From: Deltaproteobacteria bacterium tcs-42
Lineage (GTDB): Bacteria > Desulfobacterota > Desulfuromonadia > Desulfuromonadales > Geopsychrobacteraceae
Reading direction: 5' to 3'
NCBI GenBank assembly: GCA_002049545.1
Contig: LLYT01000007.1
Coordinates: forward strand, 1 to 52,750
Length of the DNA: 52,750 nucleotides
Shown: positions 1 through 8,691 of the stretch, in pieces
Numbering within the stretch: position 1 is the first letter of the stretch
Layout: each line of letters starts with the position of its first letter
The notes under the pieces: model-generated
What the model saw: the letters and a program-made list of their open reading frames with translations, nothing else
The model's database searches: none
Told to the model about the DNA's origin: nothing
Translations under genes and position numbers: made by a program

Positions 1-258
1 CTGTCGCCACGGACGGCGACAGTCGAACGGCCATGGACGGCGCAAAGTGGCCCTTGGAATGGGTGCCTCAAGGCATTGCAGAACAGTTACTTAAAACCAA
101 GAAAAAAAGAGGTATTGATTTTCCTTGGTGCTCTTGGCAACTCGGTGGATAGCTTCGGTTTTAAAGGGTTTCTCTCCAACTCTGCGGCTCTGCGTTAAAA
201 AGTAGTTTTTTAAGTTTTGACTTTAAGTATATAGCATAAAAGAAACAGGAGAACAGTT
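1..258. repeat. upstream region with hairpin and short tandem repeat
   Basis: No gene start is recognisable here. Bases 1-22 form a perfect 8-bp hairpin (CTGTCGCC/GGCGACAG). A 13-base unit, GCCAYGGACGGCG, occurs at 6-18 and again at 30-42. This looks like the end of a dispersed intergenic repeat. One frame stays open from the window edge to about base 150, but its translation resembles no family I know, so I do not call a partial gene. AGGAG at about 248-252 serves rng. Confidence 0.35.
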
Positions 259-1764
259 ATGACAAAGGAGTTGGTCATTTGTACCACCTCCCACGAAACC
301 CGGGTCGCTTTGCTTGAAGGTGGCCATATTGCCGAACTTTATATTGAACGGGATCGGCAAATGGGGATTGTTGGGAATATCTACAAAGGTAAAGTGGTCC
401 GGGTTTTGCCGGGAATGCAGGCCGCTTTTGTCGATATTGGTCTGGAAAAGGCGGCATTCTTGTATGTTGCTGATGTTCTGGATGAGATGGAACAGGTTGA
501 ACGGAGTATTGAAGGGGATGAACAGCCGTTGGATCAGGATGCTGGTTCAGAATTGTCACCTCTTCCGCCGATTGAGGATCTTCTTGACGAAGGGCAGGAG
601 CTTCTGGTTCAGGTTTCCAAAGAACCCATTGGAACCAAAGGGGCACGCATTACGTCGCATATCTCTTTACCGGGACGACATCTGGTTTATATGCCGACAG
701 TTGATCATGTGGGGATTTCGCGGCGGATTGAAAGTGAAGAGGAGCGCGAACGTCTGCGGCAAGCTATCGATTCGATGCGGGCTTCAGGAACCGGATTTAT
801 CGTTCGGACTGTTTCAGAGGGGAAAAGTGAAGAAGATCTGCGCCTTGATATGGAATTTCTGGTCGGCCTTTGGGGGAACCTCAGCCGTGGGATCGATGCA
901 GTCAGTGCCCCTGGATTGATCCATTCTGACCTGGATGTCACCAGTAAGGTGTTGCGCGACATCCTGACCGAAGATGTCAAACGAATCATTGTCGATAATA
1001 ATGAAGAATACGACAAGATTGTCCGTTTTTTACGCACCTTTATGCCACGATTGAATTACTGTATCGAACTCTACAAGGGGCAGGAACCGGTTTTTGATGC
1101 GTACGGCCTCGAGGTGGAAATTTCACGCTCCCTGGGGCGTAAGGTCTGGCTGAAAAGTGGTGGTTCTATCATTATAGAGCAGACCGAAGCACTGGTTGCA
1201 ATCGATGTCAACACCGGTCGTTATGTCGGTAAACATAATTTTGAAGATACGATTCTTAAAACCAATCTGGAAGCTCTCAAGGAAATTGCTTTTCAGCTGC
1301 GTTTAAGAAATATCGGTGGTTTGATTATCATCGATTTCATCGATATGGACAAGGAAGCTCATCGTGAAAAGGTTCATGCCGCTCTGGAAGAGGCCTTGAG
1401 GGCGGATAAGAATAAAACCAATATTCTGAAAATTTCAGAGCTCGGGTTGGTAGAGATGACCCGTAAAAGGGTGCGTGAAAGTATCGGTCGTACCCTTTGT
1501 GAGCCCTGTCCTTACTGTGAAGGGAAAGGGTATGTTAAGGGGAAGTTGACGATTATTTATGAAATTCTGCGTGAACTCCGCCGTGAAATGGTTGATCGTC
1601 CTGCGGGGCACGTGACTCTGCTGGCTCACCCCGAAATTACCAGTTTGTTGATCGATGAAGAACGTTGCGGTCTGGATGAGTTGGAGCAGCGTTACGGCCG
1701 AACCGTTGAAATTAATTCACGACCTGGATTTCATGTTGAACAATTTGAAATTGCCGTGGGTTGA
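259..1764 (+). CDS. rng: ribonuclease G (RNase E/G family)
   Basis: Single-strand-specific endoribonuclease of the RNase E/G family, which matures the 16S rRNA 5' end and takes part in mRNA decay in the cytoplasm. An N-terminal S1-like RNA-binding domain (about residues 36-130) carries an acidic insertion around 75-105. The catalytic domain shows the two metal-binding aspartates D316 (AIDVNTGR) and D359 (IIIDFIDM), with the same spacing as the E. coli pair. A zinc-link type cysteine cluster, C414/C417/C420 (CEPCPYC), follows. At 501 aa it is RNase G-sized and lacks the RNase E C-terminal scaffold. ATG 259 is preceded by an AGGAG box. The gene ends in a strong hairpin and converges on the PiT gene. 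Confidence 0.95.
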   Translation: MTKELVICTTSHETRVALLEGGHIAELYIERDRQMGIVGNIYKGKVVRVLPGMQAAFVDIGLEKAAFLYVADVLDEMEQVERSIEGDEQPLDQDAGSELSPLPPIEDLLDEGQELLVQVSKEPIGTKGARITSHISLPGRHLVYMPTVDHVGISRRIESEEERERLRQAIDSMRASGTGFIVRTVSEGKSEEDLRLDMEFLVGLWGNLSRGIDAVSAPGLIHSDLDVTSKVLRDILTEDVKRIIVDNNEEYDKIVRFLRTFMPRLNYCIELYKGQEPVFDAYGLEVEISRSLGRKVWLKSGGSIIIEQTEALVAIDVNTGRYVGKHNFEDTILKTNLEALKEIAFQLRLRNIGGLIIIDFIDMDKEAHREKVHAALEEALRADKNKTNILKISELGLVEMTRKRVRESIGRTLCEPCPYCEGKGYVKGKLTIIYEILRELRREMVDRPAGHVTLLAHPEITSLLIDEERCGLDELEQRYGRTVEINSRPGFHVEQFEIAVG

Positions 1765-1765
1765 G

Positions 1766-1797
1766 ATGGAGGGGCGCAGCAAGCAGCGCCCCTCCAT
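1766..1797. terminator. 12-bp palindromic hairpin between convergent genes
   Basis: A perfect 12-bp stem (ATGGAGGGGCGC/GCGCCCCTCCAT) with an 8-base loop starts two bases after the rng stop and ends four bases before the stop of the opposite-strand PiT gene. It most likely terminates or insulates both transcripts. Its core (AGGGGCG, GCTTGCTGCGCC on one strand) matches the REP-like elements near 13.8 and 14.6 kb, so a REP unit seems to have become the terminator. No strong T-run follows on either side. Confidence 0.7.
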
Positions 1798-1800
1798 TCT

Positions 1801-2847
1801 TTACGGCAGATAAACTGTCTGTTGAAAGACATTCTGTAGAATAAACAGGCAGATAAAGCTGATCAGACAGGCAAAAACGGGGGTGGTTATCCAGCTCCCG
1901 GCAATTCCACCAACCGTTCTCCAGCGAATGTTATGCCCTCCCTTGAGGAGACCCATCCCAACCACAGCTCCGACAATCGCCTGGGAACTGGAGACGGGAA
2001 CCAGCGGCAGAGTTGGTAATCCCAGATTCAATAATAATTGTTCCAGCCGTTGCGAAGCGAATAGAAATAGAACCACCGAGTGAGACCAGACGGCAACCAG
2101 AGCCATCACGGGTGACAACTTGAAAATCCCGCTGCCGACGGTATCCATAACCCGCCTTGAGTAAGTGACAACACCGACAGAAATAGCCAGGCTGCCGAGA
2201 AAAAAGAGCTGTTGTGCCGGAGTGACACAAAAACCGGCAAAAAGTTCAATGTCGTTGAAGGGGGAAACGGGGAGAAACACCCCGACAACATTGGCAATGT
2301 TGTTGGCTCCCAGTGCAAACGATCCAAATGCTCCCATCAATACCAATCCATAACGGGTCATTTCATCCAGCTTGAACATATGGATCTTCCGCTTGCGAAT
2401 GAAAAAACAGACAATTTTGTATGATATCACGGCCACAATTCCCGACAGAATTGGACAGGCGATCCAGGTTATAATAATTTTAGACAGGGCGTGACTGTCT
2501 GTGGGTGAGCCGGCGAAGAGGTTCCAGCCGATAATCGCACCGACAATCGCCTGAGAGGTGGATACCGGGTAGCGCGCCATGGTCATCATGTAAACACTCA
2601 AGGCGGCAGAGAAAGCGACCACAAACGCGCCGGCAACGGCATTGACCGCACCCAGTTTCCCCAGGGTATCTGTGGCACCGGCGCCACTGACCACGGCCCC
2701 CAGAATAACAAAAATACAGCACAGGGTTGCAGCAGTGCGGAATCTGAGCATGCGCGAACCGACCGCGGTTCCAAAGACATTGGAGGCATCGTTGGCCCCC
2801 AGAGACCAACCAAGAAACATGCCGCTTGAAAGGAAAAATACAAACAT
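1801..2847 (-). CDS. pit: PiT-family inorganic phosphate transporter
   Basis: Low-affinity phosphate permease of the PiT (PHO4) family in the inner membrane, driven by a cation gradient. The 348-aa protein is almost entirely hydrophobic helices and shows the duplicated family signature: GANDASNVFGTAVGS near the N terminus and ALGANNIANVVGVF in the middle, together with the paired PVSTSQAIVGAIIGWN and PVSSSQAIVGAVVGMG motifs. ATG 2847 shares one base with the stop codon of the upstream DUF47 gene (TAATG), so the two are translationally coupled. PiT and DUF47 genes are classic partners. Confidence 0.93.
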   Translation of the reverse strand: MFVFFLSSGMFLGWSLGANDASNVFGTAVGSRMLRFRTAATLCCIFVILGAVVSGAGATDTLGKLGAVNAVAGAFVVAFSAALSVYMMTMARYPVSTSQAIVGAIIGWNLFAGSPTDSHALSKIIITWIACPILSGIVAVISYKIVCFFIRKRKIHMFKLDEMTRYGLVLMGAFGSFALGANNIANVVGVFLPVSPFNDIELFAGFCVTPAQQLFFLGSLAISVGVVTYSRRVMDTVGSGIFKLSPVMALVAVWSHSVVLFLFASQRLEQLLLNLGLPTLPLVPVSSSQAIVGAVVGMGLLKGGHNIRWRTVGGIAGSWITTPVFACLISFICLFILQNVFQQTVYLP

Positions 2848-3500
2848 TAGAGTGAACGCTTAATGACGTAGATAGCCAGGGTATCAGCTAAATCTTCGGC
2901 GTGATCGGCTATTTTGTCGATACTTCTGACCAGATCGCGGAGTTGCATTTTTAAATCGAGCCCTAACTCATTATTGTTGAATACAGCCTTTTGTAAACTG
3001 GTCGAGACTTTGTCGGCCTCAGTTTCCCAGAATGCAACTTTGTGAATATGATCGCTGGCCTTGGAGATATCTTTAAAATAGGCTCTTAACGACAGGGTTG
3101 CCGCTTCGACAGCTTCAACGACGCAGTGAGCCAGGCTTTTCAACCCGTTATGGAATTGTGGATTGATATTCGGACGTTCGATCTCGACCCGGAACATCAT
3201 CCCTTTGAAGCGCCCCAGCAAGGCATCCATTCGCTCAATCAGTTCCAGGACATCACCGCGTGATTCCGGGATGAGGGTTTTTCGATAGAGTAAATCTTCT
3301 ATTGAGCGGCGCAGAATGTCTGCCTCTTTCTCAGTTTCTACACTATGGCTGAGATGTTCACTGAACGTATCGAGGTCGTTGAGGAGATAAGCATCAATGC
3401 CCTGCATAAAGATCAATCCGGACTCGCTGGCCAGATTGAGAAAGCTGTCGATCTCATTTTCAATTCCGGTACGACTTTTAAATATACTGACAAATGCCAT
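2847..3500 (-). CDS. DUF47/PhoU-like phosphate transport regulator (TIGR00153 type)
   Basis: A 217-aa all-helical, soluble protein of the DUF47 (PhoU-like) family, whose members sit directly before PiT genes and are thought to control phosphate uptake. The sequence opens with FKSRTGIENEIDSFLNLA and closes with a helix rich in charged residues (SIDKIADHAEDLADTLAIYVIKR), both typical of the family. PhoU-like proteins bind metal clusters through acidic motifs, but I cannot assign ligands here. It is the first gene of a two-gene minus-strand operon, overlapping pit by one base. The molecular role is inferred from family and context. Confidence 0.88.
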   Translation of the reverse strand: MAFVSIFKSRTGIENEIDSFLNLASESGLIFMQGIDAYLLNDLDTFSEHLSHSVETEKEADILRRSIEDLLYRKTLIPESRGDVLELIERMDALLGRFKGMMFRVEIERPNINPQFHNGLKSLAHCVVEAVEAATLSLRAYFKDISKASDHIHKVAFWETEADKVSTSLQKAVFNNNELGLDLKMQLRDLVRSIDKIADHAEDLADTLAIYVIKRSL

Positions 3501-3651
3501 AGGGAGCCTCTTTGGAGTCAGGGGATGATATGGTGCAGCAACAGAAATGCGTAGATATTGAGATTAAAGAATAATAAGTATAACAGGAATTACAAGAAAT
3601 TTTGCATATTTCCTCAATCAACAAGTCACGTAAGGTCAGTAGCGTCACTGA

Positions 3652-4698
3652 TCATGGTGACGAGGGTAACTCCCCGTTTAGATCTTTTACCATCCATTGA
3701 GCGGTTATGCGCCCTTCCTGCCAACATTTGCCTGCCACATCAACCGGCTGTGGAAGGTTGTCAGCGGTGTAATAGAAGGGGACGTTTGCTGAGGAGTTAC
3801 TGTCGGAATTCTGTTGCAAGACATTTCCAGCCGCATAATAAGCCGGGTCTGAACAGCGACCAAATTGATCGGCTAGTGGACTGCCTGTTTCATGGTCAAA
3901 CATAAGGTGACTTATTCGGGCCAGCGCTGATTCGGGAGTGAATTGACCAGTAAAAAGAACACCATCGCAAGCGATTTCACGTGTCTTTCCACTTTCATCC
4001 ACGACCTGAACAGCATGAACCCGATCATTGCCGATGATTTTAATGATCCGGGTGTTTAAAAGCAGCGGAACGCCAAATACCCGCGCCGCATGGTGGATCG
4101 GCCAACGGATGGTTGGGCGTTGTGCTTCCTCAAGCATCGCGACAGGCTGAATCCCGGCTTTCTTGCAGGTCGAGAGGGCGGAAAAGCTCACTATTTCAGT
4201 TCCGATAACAACAGGGCGCTGAAACGGAACCATCTGTTTTAAATAAAACATGGACTGGAGCGCCCCGGTGTTGCAAATTCCCAGTGCTCTGTCACCAGAA
4301 ACCAGTCGGGCTGAGCGTGGTGTCTCACGGATTCCAGTGGCCAGGAGAACCCGTTCTGCTGCCAATTTCTGCAAACCCTCGGGGGAAGCGACGGTAAGTA
4401 AACCTCCCGGTTCTATTTTAGTCACGGTATGATTCAGCGCAATGGTGACTCCGGCGTTGCGGGCAGTTTCAACCAGCTTTTTTGCATAGTTTGGCCCGGT
4501 TAATACCCTTTTGTACTCCCGGATACCATAGGGTGGATGTGCGCAGTGGCGTGGGATACCACCAGCCTCTGATTCGCGCTCCAATACCAAAACACGTTCG
4601 ATTCCCGACTTTCTCAGCTCTGTCGCCGCAGAGAGGCCTGCCGGGCCAGCACCGATAATCGCAATATCGCAACTTTCATGCTTAAGGGGATCACTCAT
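3652..4698 (-). CDS. FAD/NAD(P)-binding oxidoreductase, GlpB-like partner
   Basis: A 348-aa flavoprotein of the pyridine nucleotide-disulfide oxidoreductase fold. The FAD Rossmann motif GAGPAG is at residues 16-21 and a second nucleotide-binding region lies in the middle (near VVIGTEIVSFSA). Proteins like this follow GlpA-like G3P dehydrogenases in many anaerobes and are thought to pass electrons from the FAD subunit to an acceptor. ATG 4698 overlaps the stop of the upstream gene (ATGAGTGA); an in-frame ATG at 4704 is also possible. The DUF1667 gene that often completes this trio is missing; only about 150 bp of non-coding sequence separates it from the next gene. The exact acceptor is unknown. 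Confidence 0.8.
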   Translation of the reverse strand: MSDPLKHESCDIAIIGAGPAGLSAATELRKSGIERVLVLERESEAGGIPRHCAHPPYGIREYKRVLTGPNYAKKLVETARNAGVTIALNHTVTKIEPGGLLTVASPEGLQKLAAERVLLATGIRETPRSARLVSGDRALGICNTGALQSMFYLKQMVPFQRPVVIGTEIVSFSALSTCKKAGIQPVAMLEEAQRPTIRWPIHHAARVFGVPLLLNTRIIKIIGNDRVHAVQVVDESGKTREIACDGVLFTGQFTPESALARISHLMFDHETGSPLADQFGRCSDPAYYAAGNVLQQNSDSNSSANVPFYYTADNLPQPVDVAGKCWQEGRITAQWMVKDLNGELPSSP

Positions 4699-6136
4699 CT
4701 GCATCTTCAACCCCAAGAGGCTCGGCAAATTTTCCTCTGGTTAGCTCTGCAAGGCGTGCCGAGCAATAGAAACCTTGACAACGCCCCATGGTTGCACGTG
4801 TACGTCGTTTAAGCCCTGCAAGACTCCCGGCTGGTATCGGACCGTCCATTACGGCATTGATTTCACGCTCTGTGACCAGCTCGCAATGGCAGACAATTTC
4901 ACCGTATCCCGGTGTTTCATAATCGCGTGGAAGATGCTCTGCCAGGTTAGGAACCGGTGGTATATTTGGCTTTGCCGGTGGATCAAAATGAGTTCCTTGC
5001 TCTGCAAGCAGTTGGTGAACATGCTGGGCAAGACCGAGTGCCGAGGTGAGTCCCGTTGAACGAATTCCGCCGAGGGTGATCCAGTTGCGATCAGAATCTT
5101 CAATGACCTGGTATTCCCTTTTTTCGGACGCCGGACGAATCCCTGCGTAGGTTGCTGTCACTGGTATGTTGGCAAGCTCTGGAACCTTCTCGATCGCTTG
5201 TGCGCGCAGAGCTTCCAGATTGTCTTTGTCTACAGAGGCATCATCCCTGCCGTCCTGATCTTCTGCGGTCGGGCCAACGGCAATGTTGCCAAAAATGGTT
5301 GGGAAAAGGACAATTCCTTTGGTTCTCTCCGTCGGAACAGGCAGGATGACCGAACTCAGTAATTCACTTGCCGCCATATCAAAAACGACAAACTGACCTT
5401 TGCGTGGTTTGATGATGAATTCACTTGAGCCAAGGAGATTCCGGTCAAGGAGATCCCCGTAAAGACCAGCACAATTTATGACATGGTTCGCTTGTACTTG
5501 CCCACGTTTTGTCTGTAGCAACCATTTGTTACCATCGAACTCACCGCCGGTGACTTCAGCATCAAAGAGAGCCTGCCCACCATTTTTCAGCGCCTGTTGC
5601 AGATAGGCGAGGGGCGTTGACCAGGGGTCGATAACATACTCACGTGGAACCGCTATAGCTGCCCGTATACGTTTAGCAAGATGGGGTTCGAGATCAAGAA
5701 CTTCTGACCGGCTGAGAAGGTGTATGTCTTCAACGCCGTTATCGAGCCCCTTCTTTAGTATGTCGGAAAACTTTGCTTCTTGTTCTTCTGTCCAGGCGGC
5801 AACCAGGGCACCAGTTTTCAGTAACGGCAAATTGAGGCTTTCGTGAATTTCAAGATATTCAAAATATCCTTTTTGTACACATTTCCACTCCAGGGACCCC
5901 GGGGGTGCGTCGAAGCCAGTGTGGAGGATGGCACTGTTCCCCTTGCTTGCCCCTTCAAGGATGTCAGCTGCTTTTTCGATCAGAATAACTGAAGCACCTT
6001 CCAGAGCCATCTTGCGAGCTACTGCACAGCCGACTACCCCACCGCCGATAACCGCAATATCGCCACTGGCAAGTAACGAGGTTCTCCCGGTTTTGCCCTT
6101 ATCCGAGGTATGATTTTTACTTTGTTGAATGGTCAT
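4691..6136 (-). CDS. glpA: GlpA-like glycerol-3-phosphate dehydrogenase (FAD, [2Fe-2S])
   Basis: A 481-aa FAD-dependent oxidoreductase of the DAO/GlpA family, expected to oxidise sn-glycerol-3-phosphate to dihydroxyacetone phosphate at the membrane surface. The FAD-binding motif GGGVVG is at residues 31-36. A BFD-like C-terminal domain carries four cysteines, C416, C418, C453 and C458 (CHC and CQGFYC), placed as in the [2Fe-2S] domain of anaerobic GlpA. ATG 6136 opens the frame. It overlaps the next oxidoreductase gene by 8 bp and is followed 111 bp upstream by a GlpR-like repressor on the same strand. The G3P substrate is inferred from family, the repressor and the divergent GpdQ-like operon; other 2-hydroxyacid substrates occur in this family. 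Confidence 0.82.
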   Translation of the reverse strand: MTIQQSKNHTSDKGKTGRTSLLASGDIAVIGGGVVGCAVARKMALEGASVILIEKAADILEGASKGNSAILHTGFDAPPGSLEWKCVQKGYFEYLEIHESLNLPLLKTGALVAAWTEEQEAKFSDILKKGLDNGVEDIHLLSRSEVLDLEPHLAKRIRAAIAVPREYVIDPWSTPLAYLQQALKNGGQALFDAEVTGGEFDGNKWLLQTKRGQVQANHVINCAGLYGDLLDRNLLGSSEFIIKPRKGQFVVFDMAASELLSSVILPVPTERTKGIVLFPTIFGNIAVGPTAEDQDGRDDASVDKDNLEALRAQAIEKVPELANIPVTATYAGIRPASEKREYQVIEDSDRNWITLGGIRSTGLTSALGLAQHVHQLLAEQGTHFDPPAKPNIPPVPNLAEHLPRDYETPGYGEIVCHCELVTEREINAVMDGPIPAGSLAGLKRRTRATMGRCQGFYCSARLAELTRGKFAEPLGVEDADE

Positions 6137-6247
6137 GACTGAACAGTATCAAAAAATGACCAATCAGGCAAATTAAATAAGAAAACGATGCCGATTCAAG
6201 GCGGGATATGTGATAGCTACAGATTTGTGTCGGTGGGGGGAGGTTTT

Positions 6248-7015
6248 TTATTGGCCGGCAATTATAATGTTGACGTTTGCCTCTTTCAGGGCCGCTTCCA
6301 TTTTGCTCGATGGCGGTTTGTCACAAACGAGATTGGTTACCCTGGCGAGCTTGCACACCTCAAATGACGCGATTTGTTCAAACTTTGAACTGTCGACGAG
6401 AAGGGTGATAATTTCTGCCTGTTCGATCATGGCTCGGGCCAGTTGAGCTTCCTCGATACTGTAATCCATAACCCCGGTGCGTGTGTCGAGTGCCCCGACG
6501 GTCAAGATCGCATGATGTGCCCGAAAAGATTGAACCTGTGCAATAGCCATGCTGCCGATAGTTTGGCGATTGTCACCATGAAACTCCCCTCCAAGCAGAA
6601 AAGTTCGGCTCAATGATAATCCTGTACTCATGACCTTGGCGATTTCTGTCGAATTGGTTACAACGGTTAAGTCGGAGAGTTCGGCAAGTTTTTCGGCAAA
6701 ATAGAGTGTGGTTGATCCGGTATCAATCAGGATCGTTTCGCTTGGAGAAACAAGCTTAACTGCTTCAACTGCGATTTGAACCTTAGCTTCAACATTTTTG
6801 CCCATTCTTTCATGGAAGTGGCCCTCACCGGTCGCCATCGGCAAGGATGCACCACCATGGAATTTTTGAACTTTGCCAACTCGAGCCAGCTCGGACAGGT
6901 CTCGTCTTATTGTCTCCCGAGAAATATTGAGAGCTTCGGCTAATTCGTTCACAGTGACGTGTTCGCGCTGGCGAATGATATTAGCAATTTCAGCTTGGCG
7001 GGTCGCTGGAGTCAT
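6248..7015 (-). CDS. glpR: DeoR-family transcriptional repressor, GlpR-like
   Basis: A 255-aa DeoR-family regulator. The N-terminal winged helix-turn-helix (about residues 8-57: REHVTVNELAEALNISRETIRRD is spread over its recognition region) is followed by the DeoR C-terminal sugar-phosphate sensor domain with the typical DTGSTT and GGEFH motifs. GlpR-type members sense glycerol-3-phosphate and repress its use. ATG 7015 is preceded by a GGAA box; a GTG at 7027 is an alternative start. It lies upstream of the glpA-like genes on the same strand and diverges from the ABC transporter operon, so it could control both from the 430-bp region between them. Confidence 0.85.
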   Translation of the reverse strand: MTPATRQAEIANIIRQREHVTVNELAEALNISRETIRRDLSELARVGKVQKFHGGASLPMATGEGHFHERMGKNVEAKVQIAVEAVKLVSPSETILIDTGSTTLYFAEKLAELSDLTVVTNSTEIAKVMSTGLSLSRTFLLGGEFHGDNRQTIGSMAIAQVQSFRAHHAILTVGALDTRTGVMDYSIEEAQLARAMIEQAEIITLLVDSSKFEQIASFEVCKLARVTNLVCDKPPSSKMEAALKEANVNIIIAGQ

Positions 7016-7445
7016 AATAATTTCCACAATTAGTTCTTAATGCGCTGTATCAGTGCAAACAGGGCTTTTTGCAAAACAGGTGTTCGATTAATTGACAAAA
7101 ACTCCAGCACTTCCGATCACGGTAGCTTTTTGGAGTATGATTGTCAAGAATCGCCAGCCATACTTGGGGTATTGTTTTTTTGACTATTCAGGTTACAAAA
7201 GTGCTTGTTCGGGCATGCTCAATGTGGTAATCTAACAGTGTTCTATGACTGAACGATCAGCTAACGCAAAAAAACATAACACTAACAGAAACCTAACAAG
7301 GGCTAAGTATCTCTTCCAGGTTAGTTTTCATCGCGGATCGTGCCATGTCGGCGGATTAAGATGGATATTTTTAAGTAATTTCGTTTGTGCCGTGTATAAT
7401 GAAGAACTTGAATACACATTGACCTAAAAAAAGGAGAGTGGATTT
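7016..7445. promoter_or_regulatory. divergent regulatory region between glpR and the ABC operon
   Basis: About 430 bp without a gene. A TTGACA at about 7093-7098 and a TATAAT at 7395-7400 (45 bp before the solute-binding protein start) are visible, but the latter lacks a good -35 box at the right distance. A short frame at 7245-7427 has no ribosome-binding site and no family resemblance. A DeoR-type operator is expected here, but I could not pick out a convincing repeat pair. Confidence 0.4.
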
Positions 7446-8507
7446 ATGAAGAGACTAGCATTAGTGAGTGCAATTGTATTAACGCTTATTGCCAGTGGAG
7501 CTATGGCACAGGAGTCATTGAGGGTGTTGACATGGAAAGGGTACGCACCAGCCAAACTGATTAAAGCGTTTGAGGCGGAAACCGGTATCGATGTCAAACT
7601 GACCTATTCAAACAACGAAGAGATGATCGCCAAGCTGAGAGCGACCCGGGGAGCCGGATTTGATCTGGCACAGCCGAGTCAGGATAGAATTTCCTTTGTG
7701 CAGAAAAGGTTCCCCATTTATCAGCCTATCGACTACAGCAAGGTCAATACCGGCCAGTTGGTTGCTTCGATGGTTGATGCGGTGAAGAAGAACAGTGCTG
7801 TTGATGGCAAGGGCTACGCTGTTCCACATTGCTATGGAACCACTGGGATGATCGTTAACCAGAAGCTGGCTCCAGAGGCAGATGACTGGTCAGATCTCTG
7901 GAATCCGCAATATGACGGTAAAATTTCTTATCGCCTGAAGCGTCCGCTGTTGATCGCGACCGCTTTTGGTATGGGTGAAGATCCTTTTGCCCTTTATGAT
8001 GATATCGATGCTTATCGTGCCTTGATGAAACGGGTTGAGAAGAAACTCATCGACAGTAAAAAACTGGTCAAGAACTACTGGACCAGTGGTGATACCCAGG
8101 TGGCGATTATCAAGAGTGGTGATGCCAATGTTATTTCCGGTTGGGACGGCAAGGGTTGGACTCTCCATAAGGAAAACCCCGATATCGATTTTATCGCCCC
8201 CAAAAGTGGTGCCTTGGGTTGGATCGATACCTTTGCCCTGCCGGCAAAATCAAAAAATATCGAAGGTGCATACAAGTACATCAACTTTATGATGCGTCCT
8301 GAAAATGCCGCTTATTTTACGAACCAGGAAGGTTACGGTACCGCTTCCAAAGATGCGATCAACTTCCTGAATGCTGAGATCAAGGCGAATTTCAGCCGTT
8401 CGTTCCCACCGGCAGATCTTGATAACATCAAATGGCACCCGCCGGTGCCGGCCGGGTTTGAGAAGATTGAGTCGAAGGTTCTTGATCGTATCAAGGCAGC
8501 TAAATAG
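7446..8507 (+). CDS. periplasmic solute-binding protein of a PotD-like ABC importer
   Basis: A 353-aa extracellular solute-binding protein (family 1, spermidine/putrescine-like). A Sec signal peptide ends at about residue 22 (AMA|QES). The mature part opens with LRVLTWKGYAPAKLIKAFE, the usual PotD-type start, and contains the conserved WDGKGW and WIDTFALPA segments. It binds the ligand in the periplasm and hands it to the downstream permeases. A good AAGGAG box precedes ATG 7446. A 12-bp hairpin follows the stop, which probably raises its mRNA level above the rest of the operon. Although PotD-like, the downstream GpdQ-like hydrolase points to glycerophosphodiesters rather than polyamines as ligand; this is inference. 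Confidence 0.88.
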   Translation: MKRLALVSAIVLTLIASGAMAQESLRVLTWKGYAPAKLIKAFEAETGIDVKLTYSNNEEMIAKLRATRGAGFDLAQPSQDRISFVQKRFPIYQPIDYSKVNTGQLVASMVDAVKKNSAVDGKGYAVPHCYGTTGMIVNQKLAPEADDWSDLWNPQYDGKISYRLKRPLLIATAFGMGEDPFALYDDIDAYRALMKRVEKKLIDSKKLVKNYWTSGDTQVAIIKSGDANVISGWDGKGWTLHKENPDIDFIAPKSGALGWIDTFALPAKSKNIEGAYKYINFMMRPENAAYFTNQEGYGTASKDAINFLNAEIKANFSRSFPPADLDNIKWHPPVPAGFEKIESKVLDRIKAAK

Positions 8508-8526
8508 GTGGAGCTGTGAGTAAGTT

Positions 8527-8560
8527 CGGGACTGCCCCCGATGTTACCGGGGCAGTCCCG
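8527..8560 (+). terminator. intra-operon hairpin after the binding-protein gene
   Basis: A perfect 12-bp stem (CGGGACTGCCCC/GGGGCAGTCCCG) with a 10-base loop begins 20 bp after the binding-protein stop. There is no U-run, so it more likely protects the 3' end of the upstream message or causes partial termination. This matches the common excess of binding protein over ATPase and permeases in ABC operons. Confidence 0.65.
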
Positions 8561-8691
8561 AGAGTTTACGGCCAACGAAGAATGGTGGCGGTTTGTGCCA
8601 TAAAGGTCTGAACAATAGATAGACAGGTTTTAGGTAAAGGCGGAACTGTCCCTTGGGGCTTTTTCGCCTTTGTTCCATTTCAGGGAGACAT

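Noticed and set aside
1-150. 3' end of a gene entering from the left edge
   Set aside because: The open frames there overlap a hairpin and a tandem repeat and their translations match no family that I recognise.
3558-3905. 115-codon plus-strand frame over the end of the GlpB-like gene
   Set aside because: Mostly antisense to a well-supported flavoprotein gene and without similarity to any family I know.
7245-7427. 60-codon frame before the solute-binding protein gene
   Set aside because: No ribosome-binding site and a composition unlike a real protein; it overlaps the presumed promoter region.
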